Assembly (NCBI GenBank): GCA_014075255.1
Contig: CP046178.1
Span: 568,001-632,000, forward strand
DNA: 64,000 nt
Source of the DNA: Gammaproteobacteria bacterium
Lineage (GTDB): Bacteria > Pseudomonadota > Gammaproteobacteria > UBA4575
Direction of reading: 5' to 3'
Shown in pieces: positions 1 through 10,219 of the stretch (the first letter of the stretch is position 1; every line of letters starts with the position of its first letter). The position numbers were made by a program, and so were the translations under genes. A model generated the notes under the pieces. The model saw only the letters and a list, made by a program, of their open reading frames with translations. It searched no databases and was not told the origin of the DNA.

Positions 1-318
1 CAAACTTATACCCCAAGTTACGACCAGCGCACCCAATTCACGGCCATAGAAACGTCTTACAATTAATAATTCAAGTATGGCGCCGAAGATTGCGACCGCA
101 AAAAAACTAACGATTACGGCTAAAGGGAAGGGAAGATTAAGTTGATTATGTGTAATGGTAGCGACATAGGCACCCATCATCATCAATTCGCCATGGGCAA
201 GATTGATGATATTCATCATACCCAATATCACGATAAGCCCGAGTGCTGCTAAGAATAAGAACGCAGCATTTGTACCAAACTGGTACGTCAGGCTCAGTGC
301 AAGAGCATCGGTTTCCAT
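1..318 (-). CDS. urtB: Branched-chain amino acid/urea-type ABC transporter permease (UrtB/LivH family), 3' end cut off
   Basis: Reading the minus strand from ATG at 316-318 gives an open frame of 106 codons that runs off the window. It begins METDALALSLTYQFGTN and continues with hydrophobic segments and the family-typical stretch MMNIINLAHGELMMMGAY (about residues 37-54). This fits the inner-membrane permease of the urea/amide branch of the HAAT importers. It lies 95 bases downstream of the binding-protein gene on the same strand, as urtB follows urtA in urt operons. The substrate (urea, short amides or branched-chain amino acids) cannot be read from this fragment, so the symbol is by family and context only. 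Confidence 0.8.
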   Translation of the reverse strand, partial: METDALALSLTYQFGTNAAFLFLAALGLIVILGMMNIINLAHGELMMMGAYVATITHNQLNLPFPLAVIVSFFAVAIFGAILELLIVRRFYGRELGALVVTWGISL

Positions 319-349
319 AAGACAATGCTGTTCCGTTGCTTTATCGATT

Positions 350-380
350 ATGGCGTCGACAAAAGTTTAGTCGACGCCAT
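350..380. other. Perfect 11-bp stem-loop between urtA and urtB
   Basis: ATGGCGTCGAC at 350-360 and GTCGACGCCAT at 370-380 are perfect inverted repeats around a 9-base loop. There is no T-run in the minus (gene) direction, so it looks less like a full terminator than like an mRNA-stabilising or attenuating hairpin between an abundant binding protein and its permease. That role is inferred from position. Confidence 0.6.
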
Positions 381-413
381 TCGATTTATTGTTATTAGGA
401 CATTATATTTAAA

Positions 414-1931
414 TCAGCTTTTGAAGAATGGATCTTCGTCAGGAATATATTGTTTGTATTCCTTATGCTTAACTAGGTTAACTCCAAGTCGTTGTAACCA
501 CCATGGTTGTATACTTGGCCATTCACGTACAAAGCTAACATTATGATCTGCATCAGCTGTTGCTAAGCGGATATAGTGAGAGCAATGGTGCGTAGACGGT
601 TCCATAAACACAGTGCCTTCAGGTGCTTCAATATGTAAGCCGGACTCCAGTGCACGTTTAACTTCTTCTTGATCCGTTGTACCTGCAATGCGTGCAGCCT
701 TAGCGTACATGTGAATTGAGAAGTAAGTGTTTTGTGCCATCTGACCAATGTACGGATCATCTGGGAACATCTTGTACCAGCGTTTTACAAATGCACGGTT
801 ACGTGCAGTGGGTATTTCTTCAATATAGTTAACACAGTTATACATACGATCAAGTGATGGGGCTTTGAAGCGTCGATGTTCATAGCCTTGTGCCATGTTA
901 ACGGTTGAAGCCATTGGATACTTAAGCCCAGTTGCTGCGGCTTGTGGATAGTAGTTAGATTGATTTGAACCAACTAACAAGGTGAACACCCAATCCGGTT
1001 TGGCTGCTTGTACTTTAGCGATGGATGTTGTGAAGTCTGAAACGCTTAATGGAACAAATTCTTCACCAATAATCTCGCCACCAACTTGCGGTGCAAAAGC
1101 ACGCGTCCAAGCTGCGGTGAGTTGTCCAAAGTTGTAGTCTGCTGCAATCGTGTAAACTCGCGGCCCAAATTTTTGGATCATGTAATCCACAACCGGGATG
1201 ACTTGTTGTTCACAAATTGCGCCCGTGCAAAAAGTATTAGAGTCGGCTACGCCACCTTCATATTGATTAGTGTATATATACAGTTGTTTAAATTGATCGA
1301 CGATAGGTCGAATAGCCTCCCGTTCAGCACTGGTGAACCCAGCCACTAAACAATCAACTTTATCCTCTTGGATTAATTTTTTTGTTAATTGTTGCCAAAT
1401 ATTATTATTTGATTGTCCATCAGTATTGAGCAGTTCAACTTCACGGCCTAATATTCCTGACTCACCTGAATCAACCAATACATCTTCATCCTCAACAAAG
1501 GCCATGCCTGAAGCAGACAGTTTGCCACCATCGTGGACAACTTTTAGGTCTTTGTCTCCATTACCCATTACAGGCGCACTAGTTGTGTGATTAGACATAG
1601 CGCCCAAACCACCAGAACCAACTGGGCCACCCTTAAGGGTTAATCCAGCGTTGATTTCACTAACTGCAAGTTGAGCGGCATGATCTTTCTGAATCCCATA
1701 GACTGCAAGGTTTCCAGATAAGTCTTCGATATGCCCAATTTTTACCGCACCGCCTTTTGCAGCAAATGATTTGCTAATTCCGGCGAGATACATAGGTGCT
1801 ATAGCACCTGCAGATACTGCTGCGGAACCTTTTAAAAAGGTGCGTCGAGTTACTTTATGACCAACCGTTCCTGTTGTTTCTTCTGAGATGCTTTCCTTAG
1901 CAGGTTGATCCGATTTATTATCGTTCTTCAT
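414..1931 (-). CDS. urtA: Urea/amide-type ABC transporter substrate-binding protein, Tat-exported
   Basis: 505 residues. The N-terminus has a twin-arginine signal (RRTFLKG near residue 29, then a hydrophobic stretch ending about residue 58 at SFA/AKG). The mature part follows the UrtA/FmdD/AmiC periplasmic-binding fold: KIGHIEDLSGNLAVYG at the start, later VAGFTSAEREAIRPI, FTLLVGSNQSNYYPQA and TYFSIHMYAKAA. It would capture urea or a short amide in the periplasm for the downstream permease. It is longer than typical family members (about 400-430 residues): a Gly/Ser/Asp-rich segment at roughly residues 95-160 interrupts the first lobe. The ligand is uncertain. Confidence 0.85.
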   Translation of the reverse strand: MKNDNKSDQPAKESISEETTGTVGHKVTRRTFLKGSAAVSAGAIAPMYLAGISKSFAAKGGAVKIGHIEDLSGNLAVYGIQKDHAAQLAVSEINAGLTLKGGPVGSGGLGAMSNHTTSAPVMGNGDKDLKVVHDGGKLSASGMAFVEDEDVLVDSGESGILGREVELLNTDGQSNNNIWQQLTKKLIQEDKVDCLVAGFTSAEREAIRPIVDQFKQLYIYTNQYEGGVADSNTFCTGAICEQQVIPVVDYMIQKFGPRVYTIAADYNFGQLTAAWTRAFAPQVGGEIIGEEFVPLSVSDFTTSIAKVQAAKPDWVFTLLVGSNQSNYYPQAAATGLKYPMASTVNMAQGYEHRRFKAPSLDRMYNCVNYIEEIPTARNRAFVKRWYKMFPDDPYIGQMAQNTYFSIHMYAKAARIAGTTDQEEVKRALESGLHIEAPEGTVFMEPSTHHCSHYIRLATADADHNVSFVREWPSIQPWWLQRLGVNLVKHKEYKQYIPDEDPFFKS

Positions 1932-2061
1932 GATTAACCTCCTAGTATTTTATAGACCCTGGAATAAGTCTGTCTTAATTAAATACCATTGCGGTATTTT
2001 TATGCATAAGCTTTTATTCTTATTCCAACGCAAACTGCATATGTATATAAATGCAATCTAT

Positions 2062-2081
2062 AGTCGAGTATACGCTCGACT
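2062..2081. other. Stem-loop upstream of the binding-protein gene
   Basis: AGTCGAG at 2062-2068 and CTCGACT at 2075-2081 form a perfect 7-bp inverted repeat with a 6-base loop, in the gap between the antiporter gene and urtA. No T-run follows in the gene direction. It shares the GTCGA core with the hairpin at 350-380. It could be a weak terminator for the antiporter transcript or an operator. Confidence 0.4.
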
Positions 2082-2164
2082 TACCATGAGTCAATTAGAG
2101 TGAAGTTGGGTTTTGAATAAAAAATATTGTGTGTAAATTTGAAACGTATAAAAATAATTATGAT

Positions 2165-3349
2165 TTAGTCACGTCTTAATTTATCGCTTACTGCTATTGG
2201 GGTCGGATACTTTAATACAATTAAATAGGTGGATAAGATAAAGCTAACAATGGTGCATACTTGTATAAAGTTAGATGCTTTGAGTGTGATCAAACCAGCA
2301 CTAAAGGCTACGAAGCCGAGCAATAATGAAAACTCACTGAGTTGTCCCAAGCGCACGCCGATTTCTTTCGAATCTTTATCTGATTCGCCACTTTTTTGAA
2401 TCAAATATTTAAATACATAGGGTTTTATGAGTAGTAGTACTGTGCTTGTAATAATGGCGGGTAGAAGTAACTTCCAAGCTAGGCCAATATCCAGACTTGC
2501 ACCAAGTGAGAAAAAGAATATCACTAAAAAGAAATCACGAATTGGTTTGAGGCTTTCAGATATATAAAATGAAATCGGTCCAACCGCAATGGCAACGCCC
2601 GCAATAAATGCGCCGGTTTCATGTGATAAGCCAATATAGTGAGCAAGTTCTGCGATACCCAAGCACCAACCAATCGCTAATAAGAAAATATATTCTTTGA
2701 TTTTATCGAATTTAGACATCAATTTGATTAATACAAAGCGCTCAACCAAAAATGCAAAGGCGATCAATCCAGGTAGTGCAAGTGCCAGCTTTCCCAAAGC
2801 ATAAAAGGTATTAGTATCTGTATTTTGAGTTTCAATTAAAAGTAAAAGAATTATCGCCAAGATGTCTTGCAATAATAAAATACTAATAATGATTTCGCCA
2901 ACATGCTGGTGATGCAAAACGGTTGTGGGAAGTAACTTTAGACCTATGATAGTGCTGGAGAACATAAATGCAGCTGCAATGACAAATTGATCCATAAGTG
3001 GAAGCTGTAGTGTCATGGCTGCTATAAAGCCAATAAGTGCAAAAATTAATGATGCACCAAAAGTTATTAGCGTTGATTGCTTGATGGATGCAATAAGTTT
3101 TTGTGGGTGTAGGTTCAAACCTAATAGAAACAACAAGAACATAATGCCGACTTTAGCAATTTGCTGTGAAAACTCAGTGTCAGGGACAAAGTTTAATACG
3201 GAAGGACCAAGGATGATCCCAACCGCTATATAGGCTACTAACAATGCTTGTCGTGCAAAAAGAGCAATGGTTGCCAGTGCTGCAGCACTGGTGAAAATGA
3301 TAAAGATGGAAAATATAATTGATTCTGATGAAGATATATTTATATCCAT
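2165..3349 (-). CDS. Kef-type cation:proton antiporter (CPA2 family)
   Basis: 394 residues, almost entirely hydrophobic with about 11-12 predicted membrane segments. It begins with the CPA2 pattern (FTSAAALATIALFARQ, then GIILGPSVLNFVPD) and has the family's conserved central region (FMFSSTIIGLKLL, HETGAFIAGVAIA). The cytosolic TrkA-N/RCK domain of full-length KefB/KefC is absent, so this is a short membrane-only exchanger of K+ or Na+ against H+. It is monocistronic by spacing: 44 bases downstream of glcF and 233 bases upstream of urtA, all on the minus strand. Confidence 0.85.
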   Translation of the reverse strand: MDINISSSESIIFSIFIIFTSAAALATIALFARQALLVAYIAVGIILGPSVLNFVPDTEFSQQIAKVGIMFLLFLLGLNLHPQKLIASIKQSTLITFGASLIFALIGFIAAMTLQLPLMDQFVIAAAFMFSSTIIGLKLLPTTVLHHQHVGEIIISILLLQDILAIILLLLIETQNTDTNTFYALGKLALALPGLIAFAFLVERFVLIKLMSKFDKIKEYIFLLAIGWCLGIAELAHYIGLSHETGAFIAGVAIAVGPISFYISESLKPIRDFFLVIFFFSLGASLDIGLAWKLLLPAIITSTVLLLIKPYVFKYLIQKSGESDKDSKEIGVRLGQLSEFSLLLGFVAFSAGLITLKASNFIQVCTIVSFILSTYLIVLKYPTPIAVSDKLRRD

Positions 3350-3393
3350 CTTTTAATCCTCCTTTTAGTCATCAGGCTGGAAAGTGTAAGAGT

Positions 3394-4665
3394 TTAAACG
3401 AGTAGTTCAATCCAATGTTTGACGGGTATTTTTGTGCCTGATTGTATGTGCATGAGACAGCCAATATTGGCGGTGACGATCATATCGGGTTGATTGTTTT
3501 CAAGGTTGGCAACCTTGTTCTCTAATAACTGCGAAGACATGTCGCCTTCAAGTAAAGAATAGGTTCCTGCTGATCCGCAACATAAGTGAGAATCTTGAAC
3601 TTCTACTAAGTTATAACCCGCTTGAATCAATTTTTCTTCAATCTTTCCGTTGATATTCTGACCATGCTGTAAGGTGCAAGGGCTATGGAACGCTATGGTT
3701 TTATTCGTACTATTTTTCGTAGTCTTTTCCCTACTATGGGGAGCTTTTGGTGTGAGTTCGCTAGCAATTTCAGAAAGATCGATACAATGTTCTGAGATGA
3801 ATTTGGCCTTATCCGCATAGGCATTGTCATCTTGCATGATCGTCGCATATTGCTTTATAAAGGTACTGCAACCACTTGAATTAATTAATATCTTCTCGTA
3901 TCCATCATTAAGTATTTGATACCAATGATCAATATTTTTGCGAATGGTGGCATGTGCTTGATCAAGCTCAGTTAAATGGAATGCGAGTGCACCACAACAA
4001 GCAGAATTTGCTTCGTCGAGTTGAATATCAGAATCAGCTAAAACCTTTTTAGTCGCAAAATTGATTTGTGGTGCAGCCGCTTTTTGCACGCAACCTTTTA
4101 TGGTGAGCATTTTACGAGACGAGGAAGAAAGTATACCTAAACTTGGGCCTAAGCCTGATGCAGAGATAGCCGACAGTTTAATTTTAGCTGGTAATTTGCT
4201 AGCCAAACTTGCAGGCAGGAGAGGCTTAAATATGCGCGCTATAGCCAGCAGTATGCCAACACGCATCGAGCTGGAAAATGCATTCAAAATCAATTTGCGT
4301 TTGATTTTGCTAAGCACTGGACGTTGTATTGAGGCATTTATGTGTTTCCTGCCAATATCTACTAATTCGCCATACTTCACGCCAGAAGGACAGGTAGTTT
4401 CACAGGCTAGGCAAGTTAAGCATCGATCTAGGTGTTTTAAACTGGTTTCATTGGAAGAGCCTTCGCTGTTTTCCTCAAGGCTCTCTTCAAAAAAGTTTTT
4501 AATTAAATATATTCGACCACGTGGCCCATCTAACTCGTTACCCGTAAGTTCATAGGTGGGGCAAGTTGCATTACAAAACCCACAGTGCACACATTTGCGT
4601 AAAATGTTGTTTACACGTTCACCATCAGCGGATTGAATGAATTCAGATGTAAAAGAGGTTTGCAT
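3394..4665 (-). CDS. glcF: Glycolate oxidase iron-sulfur subunit
   Basis: 423 residues. Two 4Fe-4S clusters are visible near the N-terminus: CVHCGFCNATCP (residues 25-36) and CLTCLACETTCPSG (about 83-96). Two CCG domains follow, with SACCGALAF in the middle and LCCGSAGTYS near the C-terminus. This is the electron-transfer subunit of the glycolate oxidase complex, passing electrons from the GlcD/GlcE flavin sites to the quinone pool at the inner membrane. It starts 6 bases after the glcE stop and is last in the operon glcD-glcE-glcF, the usual order. Confidence 0.93.
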   Translation of the reverse strand: MQTSFTSEFIQSADGERVNNILRKCVHCGFCNATCPTYELTGNELDGPRGRIYLIKNFFEESLEENSEGSSNETSLKHLDRCLTCLACETTCPSGVKYGELVDIGRKHINASIQRPVLSKIKRKLILNAFSSSMRVGILLAIARIFKPLLPASLASKLPAKIKLSAISASGLGPSLGILSSSSRKMLTIKGCVQKAAAPQINFATKKVLADSDIQLDEANSACCGALAFHLTELDQAHATIRKNIDHWYQILNDGYEKILINSSGCSTFIKQYATIMQDDNAYADKAKFISEHCIDLSEIASELTPKAPHSREKTTKNSTNKTIAFHSPCTLQHGQNINGKIEEKLIQAGYNLVEVQDSHLCCGSAGTYSLLEGDMSSQLLENKVANLENNQPDMIVTANIGCLMHIQSGTKIPVKHWIELLV

Positions 4666-4671
4666 GATTAA

Positions 4672-5727
4672 TTATAACTCAGCAAACATTTTGCCTGGGT
4701 TGAGAATGCCAGCTGGATCTAATGCTTGTTTAAGTTTTTTATGAAGTTTCATAGATGGGCTAGGAATAGGGTGGAAAACTTGATCGGTAATATTTCCCTT
4801 GAATAAATTTGCATGTCCACCTACGCGTTTGGCTTCAGAGCGAATTATATTTTCTTCTGCATCACTCTTGTACCATCTTAGCGCACCATTCCATTCCATT
4901 ACACTTGCTCCAGGTAGGTTTAGCGTTGGTGTATTTGGTGGAATCGATATTCTCCATAGCGGCATATCCGAACTAAAAAAGGCATGGGTCTGCTCTTTTA
5001 TACTGGTCCAAAACATTTCATGTTCTTCTGTTTGATGGCCACCAATTTCATTTTTGCAAGCTTCTACAGCGGATGCCGAGCTTGATAAGCGAACATATAA
5101 TTCACTTCCATCGTAATAGGTTGCAGAAATGGGCATAGGGGTATTAGCCCATTGGTTCATTTTGATAATTGCGGTCGCGCCATCTACTGTTAATGCAATG
5201 GTTTGTTCACAAGAAGGTTTTGGGAGTAAACGTAGGCTAACCGACATCAATACGCCTAAGGTACCTAAAGCGCCGCACATTAACCGTGATACATCATAGC
5301 CAGCAACGTTCTTCATTACTTTGCCACCGAATCGAAGCACTTCTCCTTTGCCGTTTAATATTTCTGTTCCTAATACGCAATCACGTACATTGCCAGCAAT
5401 TACGCGCCTTGGCCCTGCAAGACCACAGGCAATCATGCCGCCTAAGGTTGCTGCAGCTCCAAAGTGAGGAGGTTCACAGGGTAAAATCTGATTTTGATCT
5501 GCAACGGCTTGTTCAATTTCTAGTAAAGAAGTACCGCTGCGTGCGGTGAGATATAGCTCTGAAGGCTCGTATTCGATAATGCCGGTATGACGTGCTAACG
5601 AAAGTGGCTCAGCGTTAATCTTTCTGCCATAAAATGGTTTTGTGTTGCCTGCTTTAATTTGTAAAGCTTGTTTTTGTTGAAAAGCATCTTGAAGTTTAGA
5701 TGTAATCTCAGTTTTGCAATCTGACAT
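4672..5727 (-). CDS. glcE: Glycolate oxidase FAD-binding subunit
   Basis: 351 residues from ATG at 5725-5727. The open frame extends upstream into glcD, but this ATG lies 20 bases after the glcD stop and gives the usual GlcE N-terminus, so it is preferred. The FAD-binding type-4 domain is seen in ARHTGIIEYEPSELYLTARSGTSL, ILPCEPPHFGAAATLGGMI and the strand KVMKNVAGYDVSRLMCGALGTLG. The C-terminus is a typical LDPAGILNPGKMFAEL. It is a short paralogue of GlcD, required for an active oxidase that converts glycolate to glyoxylate. Confidence 0.92.
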   Translation of the reverse strand: MSDCKTEITSKLQDAFQQKQALQIKAGNTKPFYGRKINAEPLSLARHTGIIEYEPSELYLTARSGTSLLEIEQAVADQNQILPCEPPHFGAAATLGGMIACGLAGPRRVIAGNVRDCVLGTEILNGKGEVLRFGGKVMKNVAGYDVSRLMCGALGTLGVLMSVSLRLLPKPSCEQTIALTVDGATAIIKMNQWANTPMPISATYYDGSELYVRLSSSASAVEACKNEIGGHQTEEHEMFWTSIKEQTHAFFSSDMPLWRISIPPNTPTLNLPGASVMEWNGALRWYKSDAEENIIRSEAKRVGGHANLFKGNITDQVFHPIPSPSMKLHKKLKQALDPAGILNPGKMFAEL

Positions 5728-5746
5728 ATTAACCAGAACTTTATAC

Positions 5747-7213
5747 TTAAAAACGAGGCAAGTCAGGATGAGGGAGTTTGCCATGGTGCACATGCATAGC
5801 GCCTAGTTCTGCACAACGATGTAGAGTAGGAATTGCCTTACCTGGATTAAGTAGTTCCTCTTCATCAAATGCCGCTTTTATCGCATGAAATGTTGACAGT
5901 TCTGCTTCACTAAATTGCACACACATCTGATTGAGTTTTTCTACACCGACACCATGTTCGCCGGTAATCGTTCCACCAACTTCTACACAAAGTTCTAATA
6001 TGTCTCCACCCAATTTTTCTGCAATTTCTAGTTCACCTGCTACGTTTGCGTCGTATAAAATTACGGGATGTAAATTACCATCGCCTGCATGAAATACATT
6101 GGCTACACGTAGGCCATATTTGGCCGAAAGGTTGCTAATACTTTCTAGCACTTGGGCTAAATGTTTTCTCGGAATGGTTCCATCCATGCAGTAGTAATCG
6201 GGAGTTAAATTTCCGAGTGCGGGGAAAGAGGCTTTACGCCCTAACCATAATAATTCGGCCTCTTGCTCGTCTTTTGCAACACGTACCTCAAGGGCTTGAT
6301 GTTCGTTAAGGATGTTTTTAACTAATTGAACTTGTGTTTCAAGCTCTTCGTCAAAACCATCTAATTCACATATTAATATAGCTGCAGCATTCGATGGGTA
6401 ACCAGGACTGCAATACATCTCTGTAGCTTGGATAGTAAGTTGATCTAGCATTTCTAGGCCTGCAGGGATTACACCGTTGGAAATTATGCCGTTCACAGCA
6501 TCGCCAGCCTTTTGGATATGATCAAAAGCGGCTAATAATACTTTTTTGTCATTTGGATCAGGAAGAAGTTTTACGGTGACCTCTAAGGTAATGCCTAGCA
6601 TCCCTTCAGAACCTATCATTAGTGCGAGCAAATCAAAGCCAGAGGAATCTAAATTCTTTCCACCAAGTTCTAAGATTTCACCCTCTACGGTAAGAATTTT
6701 TAAAGCTAGGATGTTGTGTATGGTGAGGCCGTATTTAAGACAATGCACTCCGCCTGAGTTTTCAGCAATGTTGCCACCTATAGTGCAAGCAATTTGTGAA
6801 GAAGGGTCGGGTGCGTAATAAAGTCCATAAGGTTTAGCGGCTTCTGAAATGGCAAGATTCCGCACCCCAGGCTGCACAGTAGCCGTTCTGTTGTTGGTGT
6901 CTATTTCGATAACTTTATTGAGTTTGGCTAAATTGAGGAGGATTCCATCTTTGTGTGGCAATGCGCCACCGGATAAGCTAGTGCCGGCACCACGAGCTAC
7001 GATAGGAATTTTAAACTCTTTGCATATTTTAACGATGGCTTGAATTTCTTCGATGTTGCTGGGCAGTAGAGCTAATCGTGGGAGTTGTCTATACGCAGTC
7101 AACGCATCGCATTCATAAGGTTTTAGTTGCTCATCCTTGTCTAATACTGCATTTTTAGGCAGTACCTTATGAAATTGTTTTGCAAGATCTGCAGTTGAGA
7201 TTGAGCTGGGCAT
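5747..7213 (-). CDS. glcD: Glycolate oxidase subunit GlcD (FAD-linked)
   Basis: 488 residues. An N-terminal FAD-binding type-4 domain (PIVARGAGTSLSGGAL at about residue 72, then DPSSQIACTIGGNIAENSGG) is followed by an FAD-oxidase C-terminal domain with VFHAGDGNLHPVILYD and ITGEHGVGVEKL. This is the catalytic flavin subunit oxidising glycolate (and often D-lactate) to glyoxylate. The operon reads glcD-glcE-glcF on the minus strand with gaps of 6-20 bases. Glycolate oxidation suits a marine heterotroph or mixotroph using phytoplankton exudate, or an autotroph salvaging phosphoglycolate; no CO2-fixation gene is in the window to decide. Confidence 0.95.
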   Translation of the reverse strand: MPSSISTADLAKQFHKVLPKNAVLDKDEQLKPYECDALTAYRQLPRLALLPSNIEEIQAIVKICKEFKIPIVARGAGTSLSGGALPHKDGILLNLAKLNKVIEIDTNNRTATVQPGVRNLAISEAAKPYGLYYAPDPSSQIACTIGGNIAENSGGVHCLKYGLTIHNILALKILTVEGEILELGGKNLDSSGFDLLALMIGSEGMLGITLEVTVKLLPDPNDKKVLLAAFDHIQKAGDAVNGIISNGVIPAGLEMLDQLTIQATEMYCSPGYPSNAAAILICELDGFDEELETQVQLVKNILNEHQALEVRVAKDEQEAELLWLGRKASFPALGNLTPDYYCMDGTIPRKHLAQVLESISNLSAKYGLRVANVFHAGDGNLHPVILYDANVAGELEIAEKLGGDILELCVEVGGTITGEHGVGVEKLNQMCVQFSEAELSTFHAIKAAFDEEELLNPGKAIPTLHRCAELGAMHVHHGKLPHPDLPRF

Positions 7214-7319
7214 TTATTAACTGAGCTTCTTAAATGATTACCATTTCCTTGTATCGCAATATACCATTGATTGATACCATTCGTGGCCAATGATAAGTAT
7301 ACAATTTTAGGAGAAAGAT

Positions 7320-7691
7320 TTGATCCTGGTGGGTGTTGCCATAGGTGGAGCCGTGGGCTCAGTGCTGAGGTACTTAATTCAAACGCAATCTAGCTTATGG
7401 TTTGGCAGCTCTTTTCCATATGGAACTTTACTGGTGAATGTTGTGGGTTCGTTATTAATTGGCTTTCTTTCTTTTATTCTACTAGAACGTATTAGCGTTT
7501 CTGAAGAACTAAGGTTTGCGATTTTAGTCGGCGTATTAGGCGGTTTTACAACCTTTTCAACCTTTTCATTAGAAACGTTGAACCTACTTCAACAGGGTAA
7601 TTATATAAACGCTGCAGGAAATGTGTTTTTAAGTGTTGGCTTGTGTTTGCTGGCTTGTTTTCTAGGCCTGAGTTTAGCTCGAGCCATCTAA
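7320..7691 (+). CDS. crcB: CrcB-type fluoride ion channel
   Basis: 123 residues, four hydrophobic segments, with the CrcB signatures GGAVGSVLRYL, FPYGTLLVNVVGSLLIGF and GVLGGFTTFSTFSLET. A dual-topology dimer of this protein exports fluoride across the inner membrane. The start is TTG at 7320, chosen because AGGAG at 7309-7313 sits 6 bases upstream and no ATG is better placed. It lies 33 bases before serS, probably cotranscribed. No fluoride riboswitch consensus was recognised in the 100 bases upstream. Confidence 0.93.
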   Translation: MILVGVAIGGAVGSVLRYLIQTQSSLWFGSSFPYGTLLVNVVGSLLIGFLSFILLERISVSEELRFAILVGVLGGFTTFSTFSLETLNLLQQGNYINAAGNVFLSVGLCLLACFLGLSLARAI

Positions 7692-7700
7692 TTATTTTAA

Positions 7701-9008
<1,308 letters not shown>

Positions 9009-9015
9009 GCAGAAA

Positions 9016-9050
9016 TAAAAAAGCCAGCGCGGGTTGGGGCGCGCTGGCTT
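9016..9050 (+). terminator. Hairpin after serS
   Basis: AAGCCAGCGCG (9021-9031) and CGCGCTGGCTT (9040-9050) are perfect 11-bp inverted repeats around an 8-base loop, 12 bases after the serS stop. An A-run precedes the stem but there is no clear T-run after it, so termination in the plus direction may be only partial. A second weak pair, ACCTAC (9055-9060) and GTAGGT (9075-9080), follows. Confidence 0.6.
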
Positions 9051-9263
9051 CGAGACCTACATTAAATTAATAACGTAGGTTTGGGGACTCGGTTCAAGAA
9101 AGCAATACTACTATAACTGTAAGTAGTCTAACACACGATTTGCTAATAATTATTATAGTTTGTTAATTGCAACTATTAGACTTACAGCTATATATTACAT
9201 ATTTTTCACTTACTTGAATGGGTACTGTAAAGCACTTTAAAAGATACGTTCATTAATAAATTT

Positions 9264-9785
9264 ATGGCTTCAATAAACGAATTAAAAACCCATTTTTTAC
9301 ATCCGGGAAAAATTGAATGGATAGGGTTAAGAAACTCACAAAGTAGAGAGATAATTCATGTAGATACTGCAGAAGTATTACTCGATCACGGTTTGGTAGG
9401 AGATAAATCTGCTCAAAAACCAGGCAGCAAAAGACAAATTACATTAATTCAAGCCGAATATTTTTCAGTCATGGAATCTTTTTTACATAAAAAGAAAATT
9501 TCACCTGAGATATTGCGGCGAAACATTGTCGTCTCGGGCATCAATTTAAGCGTATTGCTTAAAAACAACTTAAAAATTAATGGCGTAATAATTGAAATTA
9601 CCGGAAACTGTGCGCCATGTAAGAAAATGGAAGAAGCTTTAGGTTTTGGCGCATTTAATGCCATGCGTAATCATGGTGGGGTTAATGCTGCAGTAAGAAA
9701 AGGTGGGGTTATAAGTGTTGGTGATGAGGTGCAGGTTAGTATTGAAAAATCTAGCGTAGATTCACCTCAGAAATTGTTGTTTTAG
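9264..9785 (+). CDS. MOSC domain protein
   Basis: 173 residues forming one MOSC domain: HPGKIEWIGLR at the start, HGLVGDKSAQKPGSKRQITLIQAE, the strand RRNIVVSGINL, and GNCAPCKKMEEALGFGAFNAM with the conserved Cys (CAPC, about residue 115). MOSC domains are the sulfur-carrier beta-barrels of molybdenum-cofactor sulfurases and of YiiM/YuaD proteins, which handle a Cys-bound sulfur or Mo-cofactor substrate. This is the stand-alone bacterial form; its precise substrate is unknown. It is convergent with the DUF423 gene, 6 bases away. Confidence 0.85.
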   Translation: MASINELKTHFLHPGKIEWIGLRNSQSREIIHVDTAEVLLDHGLVGDKSAQKPGSKRQITLIQAEYFSVMESFLHKKKISPEILRRNIVVSGINLSVLLKNNLKINGVIIEITGNCAPCKKMEEALGFGAFNAMRNHGGVNAAVRKGGVISVGDEVQVSIEKSSVDSPQKLLF

Positions 9786-9791
9786 AATTCG

Positions 9792-10175
9792 CTAGTGGTT
9801 ATGTTCTTGTTTAATAAATGCAATGAATACGAATAACCAAGCAGTGATAAAAGCTATTCCGCCAAAGGGTGTGATCATCCCTAATTTTGATATGCCGGTT
9901 AGGCTAAGTGTGTAGAGGCTGCCACAAAAAATAATAATTCCAAATAACATTAAGTAAACGGCAACTTTTAAGATTTTGCAAGTAGGGTGGAGTTTAATGA
10001 GCAAACCAATAACAATTAACCCTAATGCGTGATAGAGATGGTAGTCTACCGCCGTATTGAAGATAGAAAGCATTCGTACACTCAAGGTGTCTTGTATTGC
10101 GTGGGCACCAAATGCGCCTAACAGAATCGCTAATGTTGCATTGCCGGTACCGAGTAGGATCGCTAATCTAAACAT
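9792..10175 (-). CDS. DUF423 family inner-membrane protein (YgdD-like)
   Basis: 127 residues with four hydrophobic segments. The N-terminus (GTGNATLAILLGAFGAHAI) and the segment FNTAVDYHLYHALGLI match the DUF423/YgdD family, as does GGIAFITAWLFVF near the C-terminus. No biochemical role is established for the family. It ends 6 bases from the convergent MOSC gene and is divergent from yajQ, with a 44-base shared upstream region. Confidence 0.85.
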   Translation of the reverse strand: MFRLAILLGTGNATLAILLGAFGAHAIQDTLSVRMLSIFNTAVDYHLYHALGLIVIGLLIKLHPTCKILKVAVYLMLFGIIIFCGSLYTLSLTGISKLGMITPFGGIAFITAWLFVFIAFIKQEHNH

Positions 10176-10219
10176 CCAGTTAGTTTGCCTGAATTTTAGT
10201 CCACGGAGAAATATCCTCT

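Noticed and set aside
7214-7319. Fluoride riboswitch before crcB
   Set aside because: No conserved crcB-motif elements could be found in the 100 bases; only the Shine-Dalgarno was clear.
9016-9081. Possible small RNA or tRNA-like fold after serS
   Set aside because: Two hairpins are present but no tRNA signatures; a terminator for serS is the simpler reading.
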